Positions 1-9,862 of a stretch of DNA of 60,105 nucleotides are shown here, piece by piece (within the stretch, counting starts at the first letter, position 1; the number at the start of each line of letters is the position of its first letter). Source of the DNA: Flavobacterium psychrotolerans (lineage in GTDB: Bacteria; Bacteroidota; Bacteroidia; Flavobacteriales; Flavobacteriaceae); assembly GCF_003097635.1 (NCBI RefSeq), contig NZ_QCZI01000019.1, positions 1 through 60,105 of the forward strand. Direction: 5' to 3'. A model generated the notes under the pieces. That model was not told where the DNA came from, searched no databases, and was given only the letters and a program-made list of their open reading frames with translations. Made by a program: the position numbers and the translations under genes.

Positions 1-73
1 TGAGCCCGATACAATATCGTGCCCATTATTATCAAAATTAATTATAAATTTGTCCAAACTTTTGGGTTCAGTC
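1..73 (-). other. possible 5' part of a minus-strand CDS cut by the left edge
   Basis: On the minus strand, one frame is open from just after a TAG at 73-75 to the left edge and reads TEPKSLDKFIINFDNNGHD and a few more residues. Its codons are mostly purine-first and pyrimidine-third, as in real genes, whereas the plus-strand frames look less gene-like. No in-frame ATG is visible; a TTG at 55-57 is the only candidate start. It could be the next gene of the HMG-CoA reductase/GHMP kinase operon, or chance. Too short to identify. Confidence 0.25.
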
Positions 74-91
74 TAAAGTCGGGATTTTTTT

Positions 92-1009
92 TTACAATAT
101 AATTTCGCTGCAAGGAAGAATCGTTTCGTACCCTTTTTCTTTAAAATAATAGGTGGGATTCTCTTTGGAAACAACCAATACAAAATCGCCGCCCCAAGCC
201 CCAAGACTTTTTATGGTTCCAGTAAAGTCAGGAAATAAAGTGTCTTTTACAGTTTTGGTTTCTAAAATACCACTCATGATTTTTTCGTGATTTTCAATTT
301 CTGATACAAATGTTTCAATATCTTTTGAGTGTATAATTGTCTTTGTAATTGTATCTATTGTGGGGATTAAACGGTCAACGGAATTTTGTTTTTTATAATA
401 ATTGTCAATGGCGGTTTTGCTGCTTTGTTTTTTATTGAGATAAACAAAATAAAGGTGTTTTGTAAAATCGGGGCTGAAAGAAATTTTCTCTATAATTGGT
501 TTTCCATCAACCAGTCGGTACAGAATGGGCGTGTCGTTTTGTGCACAGGCAATATCATAGCCGCTGCCGCCAAAACTGTTTTTAAGTAAGGTATAAGCAT
601 CAATGTTGATCCATTGTGCAATGTTGTTGATTAAGGTTGATGAAGTGCCTAAGCCCCAAAATTTAGGAAAGGTAAGATGGGTAGTTGCGATGTAGCCTTT
701 GGACTCATTTATAAATTTTGGATTTAAACGGTAAGCTTCATGCAAAATGGCAATTAAAGTATTTTTTTCGGGTTGGTTTTCAAATACCGTTTTGTTAACA
801 ATATCAGAGAAGGGAATCGTTTTTTCAAACCAAATGCTTCCGTCTTGGTCAAAACTTTTCCAACTAATTTCCTGTTTTGTTCCATTTTCAACTACTAAAT
901 CCTGTCCGAATTTTGTTGGTAAAGCAAAGGCTAATGCGCCATCTAAAACGACATATTCGCCGGTTATTAATAATTTTCCGTTGCTGTAGTATGTTTTTTT
1001 TGTTGTCAT
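92..1009 (-). CDS. GHMP kinase, GYDIA family (mevalonate pathway-like)
   Basis: A 305-residue GHMP-superfamily small-molecule kinase. The N-terminus (YYSNGKLLITGEYVVLDGA) is the usual GHMP start, the ATP loop is FWGLGTSSTL near residue 115, and the family signature GYDIACAQ follows near residue 150. The C-terminal third carries the GAWGGDFVLVV motif. The GYDIA branch is typical of Bacteroidota and has no firmly assigned substrate. It lies 117 bp downstream of HMG-CoA reductase on the same strand, so I infer phosphorylation of mevalonate or phosphomevalonate for isoprenoid synthesis in the cytosol. Galactokinase or homoserine kinase activity is much less likely given that neighbour. The ATG at 1007-1009 is the only sensible start. 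Confidence 0.88.
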   Translation of the reverse strand: MTTKKTYYSNGKLLITGEYVVLDGALAFALPTKFGQDLVVENGTKQEISWKSFDQDGSIWFEKTIPFSDIVNKTVFENQPEKNTLIAILHEAYRLNPKFINESKGYIATTHLTFPKFWGLGTSSTLINNIAQWINIDAYTLLKNSFGGSGYDIACAQNDTPILYRLVDGKPIIEKISFSPDFTKHLYFVYLNKKQSSKTAIDNYYKKQNSVDRLIPTIDTITKTIIHSKDIETFVSEIENHEKIMSGILETKTVKDTLFPDFTGTIKSLGAWGGDFVLVVSKENPTYYFKEKGYETILPCSEIIL

Positions 1010-1064
1010 GACAGGTGTTTCGAGGCGTGAAATAAGGTGATTTTTTAACCCCGATAGAAGTGGA

Positions 1065-1098
1065 AATCCTTTTATTTTTTCTTTAAAAAATAAAAGAT
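1065..1098. repeat. AT-rich inverted repeat between HMG-CoA reductase and GHMP kinase
   Basis: AATCCTTTTATTTTTT and AAAAAATAAAAGATT can pair over about 15 bp with one bulged C and a CTTT loop. There is no clean T tract after it on the minus strand, so it is more likely an RNA-processing or attenuating hairpin in the two-gene transcript than a full terminator. Confidence 0.4.
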
Positions 1099-1126
1099 TG
1101 CAACAAATAGCGGGAATAGTTCCTAA

Positions 1127-2443
1127 TTATTTTCTCAAATTTTCAATAAAATCAACCACTGCGGCATGTGAAATTGCGTTGGTTTTGAAATGGGTTTTTA
1201 TTAAATGGCGTTCTTCATGCGAAGCTTCAAATTGATTGATGATATTGTTCAAATGCATTTTCATGTGTCCTTCCTGAATTCCGGTTGTAGTCAACGAGCG
1301 CAAAGCGGCAAAATTTTGTGCCAATCCGGCGACGGCAACAATTTGCATCAGTTCATTTGCATTGGGTTTTTCCAGCATTTCCAAAGAAAATTTTACTAAA
1401 GGATGCAAAGACGTCAAACCGCCAACGGTTCCTAATGCCAACGGGATTTCTATCCAAAAATAAAAAATACCGTCTTCAATTTTAGCATGGGATAAACTGG
1501 AGTAGTGTCCGTTTCGGGAGGCGTAGGCATGTATTCCGGCTTCTACAGCGCGAAAATCATTCCCTGTAGCGAGCACTACGGCATCAATTCCGTTCATAAT
1601 TCCCTTGTTGTGGGTTACGGCTCGAAAGGGTTCTACTTCGGCAATTCTCACGGCTCTCACGAATTTCTCGGCAAAATCATGTGGGTTTTCAATTTTCTTC
1701 TCTCCCAATTCTTCAATTTTGCAGGAAACTTCAGCACGAACAACACAATTTGGCACATAATTAGACAATATGCTCATCACGACATGAATGTTTTTTTCTT
1801 CATCAGAAAACAATTCATATAAAAGAGCCTCCTCCTTTAATGTTTTGGAAAATTGCTCCAAACAGGAATTAATGAAATTGGCACCCATCGAATCTTTGGT
1901 TTCGAAAGTGGCATGCAATTGAAAATAATTTTCGATTAAATGGGTTTTGTCCCTTAATTCAATATCTAGGATTCCGCCACCCCGTTTTTGCATATTTTTG
2001 GTGATGCTTTCGGTTTCGGTAAAGAATTTATTTTTAGTTGCCGTGAAGAATTTTTCCAGTTTTACGACATCGCCTTCATAAATAAAATGAACTTGTCCTA
2101 TTTTCTCGGTGTTGAGAACGGTAGTTTTAAATCCGCCACGGGTAGCCCAGAATTTAGCCGATTTGGCTGCCGCAGCAACTACGGAACTTTCTTCAATAAC
2201 CATCGGAATGGTGTAATGCTTGCCGTTGATGAGGAAATTTGGTGCGACACCAAGCGGCAAATAGAAATTAGTGATGGTGTTTTCTATGAATTCATCATGC
2301 AATTGCTGGATTTTCGTATCGGTATTCCAATAATTTTTAAGCAGCACAACAGCCTCCAAGGGATTAGAAAAATACGCTTTGGCAATCCAGTTGATTTTTT
2401 CTTCTTTAGACAATTTAGAAAATCCGGAGACAGTATTATTCAT
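1127..2443 (-). CDS. mvaA: hydroxymethylglutaryl-CoA reductase, class II (degradative type)
   Basis: Interconverts HMG-CoA and mevalonate, the committing step of the mevalonate route. The 438 residues fit class II enzymes. Visible catalytic elements are the Glu in EESSVVAAAAKSAKFW, the Lys in THNKGIMNGIDAV followed by the Asp in ATGND, and the C-terminal His in GIQEGHMKMHL. The nucleotide-binding region contains GTVGGLTSLHP. 'Degradative' is the family name; with a GHMP kinase downstream the role here is most likely biosynthetic. I chose the ATG at 2441-2443 (MNNTVSGFSK); the longer frame would need a TTG two codons upstream. A good promoter lies about 30 bp upstream. Confidence 0.95.
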   Translation of the reverse strand: MNNTVSGFSKLSKEEKINWIAKAYFSNPLEAVVLLKNYWNTDTKIQQLHDEFIENTITNFYLPLGVAPNFLINGKHYTIPMVIEESSVVAAAAKSAKFWATRGGFKTTVLNTEKIGQVHFIYEGDVVKLEKFFTATKNKFFTETESITKNMQKRGGGILDIELRDKTHLIENYFQLHATFETKDSMGANFINSCLEQFSKTLKEEALLYELFSDEEKNIHVVMSILSNYVPNCVVRAEVSCKIEELGEKKIENPHDFAEKFVRAVRIAEVEPFRAVTHNKGIMNGIDAVVLATGNDFRAVEAGIHAYASRNGHYSSLSHAKIEDGIFYFWIEIPLALGTVGGLTSLHPLVKFSLEMLEKPNANELMQIVAVAGLAQNFAALRSLTTTGIQEGHMKMHLNNIINQFEASHEERHLIKTHFKTNAISHAAVVDFIENLRK

Positions 2444-2471
2444 TATCAATCAATTAAATAATTATTTTTCG

Positions 2472-2504
2472 CAAAGATAAGCTTTAGATGTTTTTATTTA
2501 GCAA
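2472..2504 (-). promoter_or_regulatory. promoter of HMG-CoA reductase
   Basis: Read on the minus strand: TTG (2502-2504), 22 bp, TATCTTTG (2472-2479), a full match to the Bacteroidota TTG-N17-23-TAnnTTTG promoter. The box ends about 28 bp before the ATG. Confidence 0.7.
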
Positions 2505-2622
2505 TAAGTTTATTTCTTTGAAATAATAAAATAGCATGTAAATGTTGCATTTAACACAAAACAATGCCATTATTTGTATTTTTTTCACTAAAATTGATGT
2601 CTTTTAGCTTTATACTTATTTT

Positions 2623-4794
2623 ATGAATTTCAACAAAATTGCCTTCTCCTTTTTATTTTTGAGTATCACTGTTTTCGGACAACAAAAAATCACCGTTGAG
2701 GACATCTATTCGGGTGCATTTCGTGCCAAAGGGATGTCTGAACTACAGTCGATGAAAAACACGAATCAATATACGGTTTTGAATTTTGACAGGACAACCA
2801 GAAGCATGCAAATTGATTTGTACGATTTTGCGACTTTGAAGAAAGTTACCACATTAATTGACACTAAAGAAAAAAAAGAGCTGGCTGACGGAATTGACAG
2901 TTATGCTTTCAGCTCTGACGAAAAAATGATTTTAATAGCGTGTAATAGCGAACAAATTTTTCGTCATTCCTTCACAGCCGATTATTATTTGTACACCATC
3001 GCGACAAAAAAACTAAAAAAGTTGTTCGATTTTCAGGTGCAGGAACCCACTTTTTCGCCTGATGGGAAAAAGATTGCGTTTGCCAAAGGAAACAACCTTT
3101 ACATCTATGATATCGCTGCCGACGAATCAACTCAAATTACCACTGACGGAAAGAAAAACAACATCATCAACGGAATTACGGATTGGGTTTATGAAGAAGA
3201 ATTTTCTTTTGTGAGAGCATTCGACTGGAGTGCCGACAGCAAAAAAATAGCTTACATTCGTTTTGACGAAAGCCAAGTTCCAGAGTTTTCGATGACGCTT
3301 TTTAATAAAGATTTGTACCCAACGGTTGAAACGTTCCGATATCCAAAGGCAGGCGAAAGAAATTCATTAGTTTCATTGCATATTTATGATGTATTTGCAG
3401 CCACAACTAAGGAAATAAATTTAGGCAACTACGATAATTTTTACATTGCTAGAATGAAATGGACGAACGATGCTAATGTTTTGTCTGCTCAAATATTGAA
3501 TCGTCATCAGGACAATTTGGATTTGCTTTTTATTGATGGTAATTCGGGAACCGCCAAAGTGGTATTGAATGAAAAAGACAAAGCTTACATTGATGTCACT
3601 GATAATTTGACCTTTTTGAAAGACAATAGTTTTATTTGGACCAGTGAAAAAGACGGTTTTAATCATATATATCTTTATGACAAAGCGGGAAAATTACGAA
3701 ATCAGGTTACAAAGGGCCAATGGGAAGTGACTTCTTATTATGGTTTTGACGAAAAGACCAATACAGTATTTTACCAATCGGTTGAAAACGGTTCCATCAA
3801 TCGTGCGGTTTATAAAATTGGTTTGGACGGTAAAAACAAAGTGCTTTTGTCAACGCAAACCGGAACCAATGCTGCTACTTTCAGTCCCAATTTTCAATAT
3901 TACATCAATACCTTTTCAAGTGCTACACAGCCAACAACTTATGCTTTACATGAGGCTAAAAACGGGAATCAACTTCAGGTTATTGAAAACAACGAGGCAT
4001 TGGCTACAAAATTAAAAGGTTACAATTTGCCATCCAAAGAATTTTTTGTTTTAAAAACAGCGAAAGGGAATGAATTGAACGCATGGATTATCAAACCAAA
4101 GGATTTTAATGCTTCAAAAAAATATCCGGTATTGATGTATCAATATTCCGGGCCAGGATCTCAACAGGTGAATAACGAATGGAATAGTGCCGACGATTAT
4201 TGGTTTATGATGCTCGCGCAACAAGGATTTATTGTCGCTTGCGTTGACGGTAGAGGGACTGGTTTTAAAGGTGCCGATTTCAAAAAATGCACTCAAAAAG
4301 AATTGGGAAAATATGAGCTGGAAGACCAAATTGATGCTGCTAAAGCGCTAGCCAATTACCCGTATGTGGATAAATCCCGGATTGGAATTTGGGGTTGGAG
4401 TTTTGGCGGATTTATGGCTTCAAATTGTATCATGAAAGGGAATGATGTTTTCAAAATGGCAATTGCGGTGGCTCCAGTGACTAATTGGAGATTTTATGAC
4501 AGTATTTATACTGAAAGATACATGCAAACCCCACAGGAAAACGAAAGTGGTTATGACGATAATTCGCCCATAAATCATGTAAACAAACTCAAAGGGAAAT
4601 TCCTTTTGATTCATGGTTCGGGAGATGATAATGTGCATGTGCAAAATTCCATGCAAATGATGGAAGCTTTGATTCAGGCCAATAAGCAATTCGATTCACA
4701 AATTTATCCGGATAACAATCATGGAATTTATGGCGGAAATACTCGAATTCATTTGTACACCAAAATGACTAATTTTATTAAAGAAAATTTATAA
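2623..4794 (+). CDS. S9 family peptidase, dipeptidyl peptidase IV type
   Basis: A 723-residue secreted serine peptidase that removes N-terminal dipeptides, usually X-Pro. It begins with a signal peptide (MNFNKIAFSFLFLSITVFGQ), then a beta-propeller domain to about residue 460, then the alpha/beta-hydrolase domain. Catalytic Ser593 lies in GWSFGG, the Asp in GSGDDNVH (668 or 669) and His700 in NNHGIYG. The Glu pair that anchors the substrate amino terminus is present in DWVYEEE (191-193), which supports DPP IV rather than prolyl oligopeptidase. It is first in an apparent operon with three peptide transporters, 27 bp before the first, so its dipeptide products are probably imported by them. I saw no exact -7 box upstream. 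Confidence 0.95.
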   Translation: MNFNKIAFSFLFLSITVFGQQKITVEDIYSGAFRAKGMSELQSMKNTNQYTVLNFDRTTRSMQIDLYDFATLKKVTTLIDTKEKKELADGIDSYAFSSDEKMILIACNSEQIFRHSFTADYYLYTIATKKLKKLFDFQVQEPTFSPDGKKIAFAKGNNLYIYDIAADESTQITTDGKKNNIINGITDWVYEEEFSFVRAFDWSADSKKIAYIRFDESQVPEFSMTLFNKDLYPTVETFRYPKAGERNSLVSLHIYDVFAATTKEINLGNYDNFYIARMKWTNDANVLSAQILNRHQDNLDLLFIDGNSGTAKVVLNEKDKAYIDVTDNLTFLKDNSFIWTSEKDGFNHIYLYDKAGKLRNQVTKGQWEVTSYYGFDEKTNTVFYQSVENGSINRAVYKIGLDGKNKVLLSTQTGTNAATFSPNFQYYINTFSSATQPTTYALHEAKNGNQLQVIENNEALATKLKGYNLPSKEFFVLKTAKGNELNAWIIKPKDFNASKKYPVLMYQYSGPGSQQVNNEWNSADDYWFMMLAQQGFIVACVDGRGTGFKGADFKKCTQKELGKYELEDQIDAAKALANYPYVDKSRIGIWGWSFGGFMASNCIMKGNDVFKMAIAVAPVTNWRFYDSIYTERYMQTPQENESGYDDNSPINHVNKLKGKFLLIHGSGDDNVHVQNSMQMMEALIQANKQFDSQIYPDNNHGIYGGNTRIHLYTKMTNFIKENL

Positions 4795-4821
4795 AAACGA
4801 ACAAATTTAACAAAATATAAA

Positions 4822-6498
4822 ATGACAGATACACCAGTAAATACAAGACATCCAAAAGGGCTTTGGGTATTATTTGGAACTGAAATGTGGGAACGTTTCA
4901 ATTTTTATGGAATGCGGGCAATCCTTACTTTATTCCTAGTAAATTCTTTAATGATGAAAGAAGAAGATGCATCCTTAATTTACGGTGGCTTTCTGGGACT
5001 TTGTTATTTAACGCCAATGTTGGGTGGGTTTGTTGCCGATCGTTTTTTTGGAAATAGGAACTGTATTTTATTGGGAGGTTTGATGATGGCTGCTGGACAA
5101 TTTTTATTGTTCTTCAGTGCAAGTGTTTTTGGTACCAATATAAGTTTAGCCACTACATTAATGTGGTCGGCTCTAGGAATTATCATTTTTGGCAATGGGT
5201 TTTTTAAACCCAACATCTCCAGTATGGTAGGTAGTTTGTATCCAAAACAAGAGAAAAGCAAATTGGATACGGCTTTTACTATTTTTTATATGGGAATCAA
5301 TTTAGGGGCATTTTTGGGACAGTTGATTTGCCCAATTATTGGTGATGTTAAAGACAATGCAGGTATTAGAGATATTCACGCTTTTAAATGGGGCTTTCTT
5401 GCCGCATCGGTAGCAATGTTAATCGGGACAGCTGTTTTTTATGTTTTAAAAAATAAGTATGTAGTTACGCCAGAAGGTAAGCCTTTAGGAGGATTGCCAT
5501 CCAAGAATGACGCATCCGATTTTGAAGAAGGAGAATCTCAAAAAGCAGTTTTTTCTCAAAAGGCATTAATAATTGCAGGGATCGTTTTTTTATCTCTTGG
5601 AGCAATAATTCATTTCGTTTTTGACCAAAATTTAATTTACACATTGATTTACTCTAGTGGATTGACTTTAGCAGGATTGATTGTTTCTGATACCTCGTTG
5701 ACTAAAGTAGAGAGAGATCGGATATTTGTAATTTATATTGTGGCTTTTTTCATTATTTTCTTTTGGGCGGCTTTTGAACAAGCAGGTTCTTCGTTGACTT
5801 TTATTGCGGATAACCAAACCGATAGGAATTTCTTTGGATGGCAAATGCCACCATCGATGGTACAAATTTTTAATGGATTATTTGTAGTTGCTTTTGCGGT
5901 TCCATTTAGTATGTTATGGGATTATTTAAGAAGTAAAGATAGGGAGCCAATTTCACCTATGAAACAATCAATCGGTCTAGCTTTAATTGCGTTGAGTTAT
6001 TTTATTATTGCTTACAATGTTAAAGATTTGGGTAATAGCGGACTTTTAGCAATCAAATGGTTGATACTTTTGTATTTAATTCAAACATGTGCAGAGTTGT
6101 GTTTGTCTCCTATCGGACTGTCATTGGTAGGAAAATTATCGCCAAAGCGTTTTTCATCTTTGCTCTATGGTGTTTTCTTTTTATCCAATGCTTCCGGTTA
6201 TGCCTTAGCAGGAACTCTCGGGTCTATCATGCCTGCAACTGGAGATAAGTTCATTAAAGCTAAAGAATTAGGAATTGATTTACAAGCCGTTTTAGACAAA
6301 ACAGTTACACCAACTTCGGAACAATTGCAGTTATTGTCTAAAAATCAAATTAGCGACCATAATCCCATTTTTGCAGGATTTGAGATTCATAACCTTTTTG
6401 AATTTTTCATGGTATTTGTAGTTTTAACGGGTCTTGCGGCGGTTATTTTATTTGCTTTGACTCCGGTATTGAAAAAACTAATGCATGGAGTTAGATAA
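4822..6498 (+). CDS. POT family peptide transporter 1
   Basis: Proton-coupled di-/tripeptide importer of the inner membrane (major facilitator superfamily, PTR2/POT). The 558 residues contain 12 or more hydrophobic helices. The family signature ExxERFxYYG appears as EMWERFNFYG near residue 22, GNGFFKPNISSMVG follows in helix 4, and AELCLSPIGLSLVGKLSP in the second half is the PTR2 signature. An extended segment near residues 215-240 and a loop near 490-515 are probably extramembrane. It is separated from the next transporter by only 2 bp, so translational coupling is likely. Confidence 0.95.
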   Translation: MTDTPVNTRHPKGLWVLFGTEMWERFNFYGMRAILTLFLVNSLMMKEEDASLIYGGFLGLCYLTPMLGGFVADRFFGNRNCILLGGLMMAAGQFLLFFSASVFGTNISLATTLMWSALGIIIFGNGFFKPNISSMVGSLYPKQEKSKLDTAFTIFYMGINLGAFLGQLICPIIGDVKDNAGIRDIHAFKWGFLAASVAMLIGTAVFYVLKNKYVVTPEGKPLGGLPSKNDASDFEEGESQKAVFSQKALIIAGIVFLSLGAIIHFVFDQNLIYTLIYSSGLTLAGLIVSDTSLTKVERDRIFVIYIVAFFIIFFWAAFEQAGSSLTFIADNQTDRNFFGWQMPPSMVQIFNGLFVVAFAVPFSMLWDYLRSKDREPISPMKQSIGLALIALSYFIIAYNVKDLGNSGLLAIKWLILLYLIQTCAELCLSPIGLSLVGKLSPKRFSSLLYGVFFLSNASGYALAGTLGSIMPATGDKFIKAKELGIDLQAVLDKTVTPTSEQLQLLSKNQISDHNPIFAGFEIHNLFEFFMVFVVLTGLAAVILFALTPVLKKLMHGVR

Positions 6499-6500
6499 AT

Positions 6501-8012
6501 ATGGGACAAAACTTAACGGTTGAAGAGATACAAAACTTTAAAGGCAAGTACCCTAAGCAATTGTGGTATTTGTTTTTTAGTGAAATGTGGGAACGATTCA
6601 GTTTCTATGGAATGCGTGGGATGTTGGTTATTTTTATGGTCAACCAATTGATGATGAATGATAAAGTTGCCAATTTGCAGTATGGAGCCACGCAAGCTTT
6701 TGTTTATGCCTTTACTTTCATCGGAGGTTTATTTGCCGATAAAATTCTGGGCTATAGAAAATCATTATTTTGGGGTGGAATTTTAATGATAGTTGGGAGC
6801 GTTATTTTAGCAATCGATCCAAAACAATTTTTCTTTTTTGGGATAAGTTTTACTATTATTGGAACGGGTTTTTTTAAGCCGAACATTTCTACTATGGTTG
6901 GGAAATTATATAAAGACGATGATAATAGGAGAGATGCCGGATTTTCTTTATTTTATGCAGGAGTAAATTTAGGTGCTCTAATCGGTGGATATTTATGTAT
7001 TGCAGTGGCTAATGGGAATATGCTTTCTTCAGTAATTTCAGAACATTTAAGATGGAATTTTGCTTTCGGATTTGCAGCAATTGTGATGGTCATAAGTCTG
7101 TTAACATTTGTTCAAACTCAAAAATCTCTCGGCGATATTGGAATTTCTCCTTTGCTAAATTTGGAAAATTCCAAAAGGAAGACGTATGAATTTAGTACTT
7201 ATTTAGGTTCATTATTGGTAATTCCCATAGTAATTTTGTTGGTTTCTAATTCTGAGTATACAGATATATTTATGTACATCATTGGTCCTTGTTCGTTACT
7301 GTATTTGCTATATGAAATGAAGAATTTTTCGATTCAGGAAAATAAAAAATTATTGGCGGCCTTGGTTTTTATATTATTTTCCATTGTTTTTTGGGCATTT
7401 TTTGAGCAAAGCGGAGGTTCATTAAGCCTTTTTGCCGCGAGTAATTTGAACAAAACAGTTCTTGGAGTCTCATTAGACCCTAATGGAGTGAACAATTCAG
7501 CCAATTCTTTTTTTGTGATTGCTTTTGCTGCATTGGTGGGATTGGTTTGGCTTTGGTTGGCTAAAAGAAAAATAGAACCCAATACTGTCATTAAATTCGG
7601 ATTGGGATTTCTTTTCCTTGCTGGAGGATTTTATGTTTTTTATTACACTAAATTTTTTGCCAATGCCAATGGAATCACTTCATTAGATTTATTCACTTTT
7701 GGATGGTTTGTTATCACGTTTGGTGAATTGTGCTTGTCGCCTATCGGAATGTCAATTATGACCAAACTTTCACCATCTAAATTGCAAGCAGTGATGATGG
7801 GGATGTGGTTTTTGGCCAGTGCCTACGGTCAATATTTTGCTGGATTATTAGGCGCCAATATTGCAGGAGCTTCAGAAAATGCGACCAATTTAGAAAAGCT
7901 AATGATTTATGCTGATGGCTATAAGCAACTTGCTATTTATGCTTTGGTTGCAGGATTACTCTTGATTTTAATTTCGCCATTGGTGAAAAAACTAATGCAG
8001 GACGTAAAATAA
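6501..8012 (+). CDS. POT family peptide transporter 2
   Basis: Second of three tandem peptide/proton symporters. At 503 residues it is the most compact. It has EMWERFSFYGMR near residue 30, GTGFFKPNISTMVGKLY in helix 4 and GELCLSPIGMSIMTKLSP in the C-terminal half. Like its neighbours it ends in a KKLMxxV motif (KKLMQDVK). The copies are diverged along most of their length, so the duplication is old and different peptide preferences are plausible. The next gene starts 5 bp after the stop. Confidence 0.95.
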   Translation: MGQNLTVEEIQNFKGKYPKQLWYLFFSEMWERFSFYGMRGMLVIFMVNQLMMNDKVANLQYGATQAFVYAFTFIGGLFADKILGYRKSLFWGGILMIVGSVILAIDPKQFFFFGISFTIIGTGFFKPNISTMVGKLYKDDDNRRDAGFSLFYAGVNLGALIGGYLCIAVANGNMLSSVISEHLRWNFAFGFAAIVMVISLLTFVQTQKSLGDIGISPLLNLENSKRKTYEFSTYLGSLLVIPIVILLVSNSEYTDIFMYIIGPCSLLYLLYEMKNFSIQENKKLLAALVFILFSIVFWAFFEQSGGSLSLFAASNLNKTVLGVSLDPNGVNNSANSFFVIAFAALVGLVWLWLAKRKIEPNTVIKFGLGFLFLAGGFYVFYYTKFFANANGITSLDLFTFGWFVITFGELCLSPIGMSIMTKLSPSKLQAVMMGMWFLASAYGQYFAGLLGANIAGASENATNLEKLMIYADGYKQLAIYALVAGLLLILISPLVKKLMQDVK

Positions 8013-8017
8013 AAATT

Positions 8018-9823
8018 ATGAGTCAAAATACAACCGATCAGTTTTTTAAAAATCCCGTTTTAGGGCATCCTTCAGGATTATTTGTTTTATTTTTCACCGA
8101 AATGTGGGAACGATTTTCATTTTATGGCATGCGTTCCCTACTCATTTTATTCTTGACCACCTCGACTGTCAATGGAGGTTGGGAATGGACTCGTGAAAAC
8201 GCATCGGCCTTATTCGGTTCTTACGTAGGCTTGGTTTATTTGTCAACCATGTTGGGCGGTTATTTTGCCGATAAAATCATTGGCTTCAGATGGGCCGTTG
8301 TCGTGGGAGCAATTCTGATGACATTAGGGCATGCTTCCATGGCGTTAGAAAGTGAATTTTCTATTTATTTAGGGTTGGTTTTATTGGTTTTTGGAAATGG
8401 TTTTTTCAAACCCAACATGACTTCCATAATCTCCGAAATGTACAAAGACCGTCCCGAGAAAAAAGATGGTGCCTATACTTTATTTTATATGGGAGTCAAT
8501 GCGGGAGCTTTCTTCGGAATATTGCTTTGTGGCTATCTGGGCGAAAAAGTGGGTTGGAGCTATGGCTTTGGTTTGGCAGGGATTTTCATGTTTTTCGGGA
8601 TGTTACAGTTTTGGTTGTCCCAAAATATTTTTGGAGATATCGGCTTGAAGCCGAGTAAGGAAAGCAAAGCAAAAGCAGAAGCTTTGGACACAGACAAAAG
8701 AAATCCGTTTACACCAATACAATTAGTAGTAATTGCTACAACCTGTATTTTAGGGTTGTTATGGATATTAAATGATCCTGCATCTAAAATTTCAGGAGGC
8801 AGAATAAACGTTTTTGGATTCCTGGGCGAAAACGGAAACTCCATTGCGATTGTTTCCGCTTTGGGTTTATTCATTGTATTGCTCCTTTATCGATTTACCC
8901 AATATTCCCAAATCACAAAACAGAAATTGATGGCAGTTACCTTCTTTGCCTTTCTAACCATTTTCTTTTGGGCAATATTTGAGCAATCACCAAACAGTTT
9001 GACCATTTTTGCCAACGATTATACAAATAGGGTATTGGTAGGGAATTGGAGCATAACTTTTTTAGTGATAAATTCTTTAATCACAATATTGCCATTGGCC
9101 ATTATTACTTGGGTATTATCGATGTTGTTTTCGCAAACGTTTAAAAAGTACAAATTGGCAGCGTTTATATTAAGCACTAGCTTTATTATTATTTGGGGTA
9201 TTGCCATTTGGATGTTGCTAAAAGATTTTTATACTGCGGGATATTTATCATTATCAGATGATATGTTGGGATTTTTAAAGATTGATAAGGTAACCACTGC
9301 ATTAACGGAAGTTCCGGCCACATGGTTCTCTACCTTAAACTCATTATTTATAATTACTTTGGCGCCATTATTTTCAAAATGGTGGGAAAGCAAATATAAT
9401 CCTTCCGCTAATATAAAGTACGGAATTGGAATGGGATTGCTCGCTTTGGGAATGGCTTGTGTGGCCTTTGGTGCAAATGGAATTGAGGCTGGAGCAAAAA
9501 CAGCATCGGTAAGTATGATTTGGCTAATTTTAGTATATTTGTTCCACACAATGGCCGAATTGTGCATTTCTCCTGTAGGATTGTCTTACGTGAGTAAATT
9601 GGTTCCTGCCAGAATGATTGCATTTATGTTTGGAGTTTGGTATCTTGCAGTCGCAATTGGGATGAAAGGAGCGGGAATGTTTGGAGAAAATATTGATAAA
9701 ATTGCAAACGAACACGGATTGAGTTATTTTTTTTGGATGCTGACTCTTATTTCCTTGACTGTGGCAGTGTTCTCTATAGTAATGTCGCCAGTGATCAAAA
9801 AATTGATGCATGGTGTTCGATAA
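8018..9823 (+). CDS. POT family peptide transporter 3
   Basis: Third tandem peptide/proton symporter and the longest (601 residues). It carries EMWERFSFYGMR near residue 29, GNGFFKPNMTSIISEMY in helix 4 and AELCISPVGLSYVSKLVP near residue 515. It has extra length in the middle (about residues 380-450), where two additional hydrophobic segments flank a polar stretch, as in several Bacteroidota POT proteins. It ends KKLMHGVR, almost identical to transporter 1. It is the last transporter before the thioredoxin-like gene, which follows after 39 bp. Confidence 0.95.
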   Translation: MSQNTTDQFFKNPVLGHPSGLFVLFFTEMWERFSFYGMRSLLILFLTTSTVNGGWEWTRENASALFGSYVGLVYLSTMLGGYFADKIIGFRWAVVVGAILMTLGHASMALESEFSIYLGLVLLVFGNGFFKPNMTSIISEMYKDRPEKKDGAYTLFYMGVNAGAFFGILLCGYLGEKVGWSYGFGLAGIFMFFGMLQFWLSQNIFGDIGLKPSKESKAKAEALDTDKRNPFTPIQLVVIATTCILGLLWILNDPASKISGGRINVFGFLGENGNSIAIVSALGLFIVLLLYRFTQYSQITKQKLMAVTFFAFLTIFFWAIFEQSPNSLTIFANDYTNRVLVGNWSITFLVINSLITILPLAIITWVLSMLFSQTFKKYKLAAFILSTSFIIIWGIAIWMLLKDFYTAGYLSLSDDMLGFLKIDKVTTALTEVPATWFSTLNSLFIITLAPLFSKWWESKYNPSANIKYGIGMGLLALGMACVAFGANGIEAGAKTASVSMIWLILVYLFHTMAELCISPVGLSYVSKLVPARMIAFMFGVWYLAVAIGMKGAGMFGENIDKIANEHGLSYFFWMLTLISLTVAVFSIVMSPVIKKLMHGVR

Positions 9824-9862
9824 TGGCATTGTTTTTGAAAATAAATTAAAAAATAGATAAAG

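Noticed and set aside
8560..9829. Long open frames antisense to POT transporter 3
   Set aside because: They mirror the hydrophobic codon pattern of the sense gene, have no start context, and their products resemble no protein.
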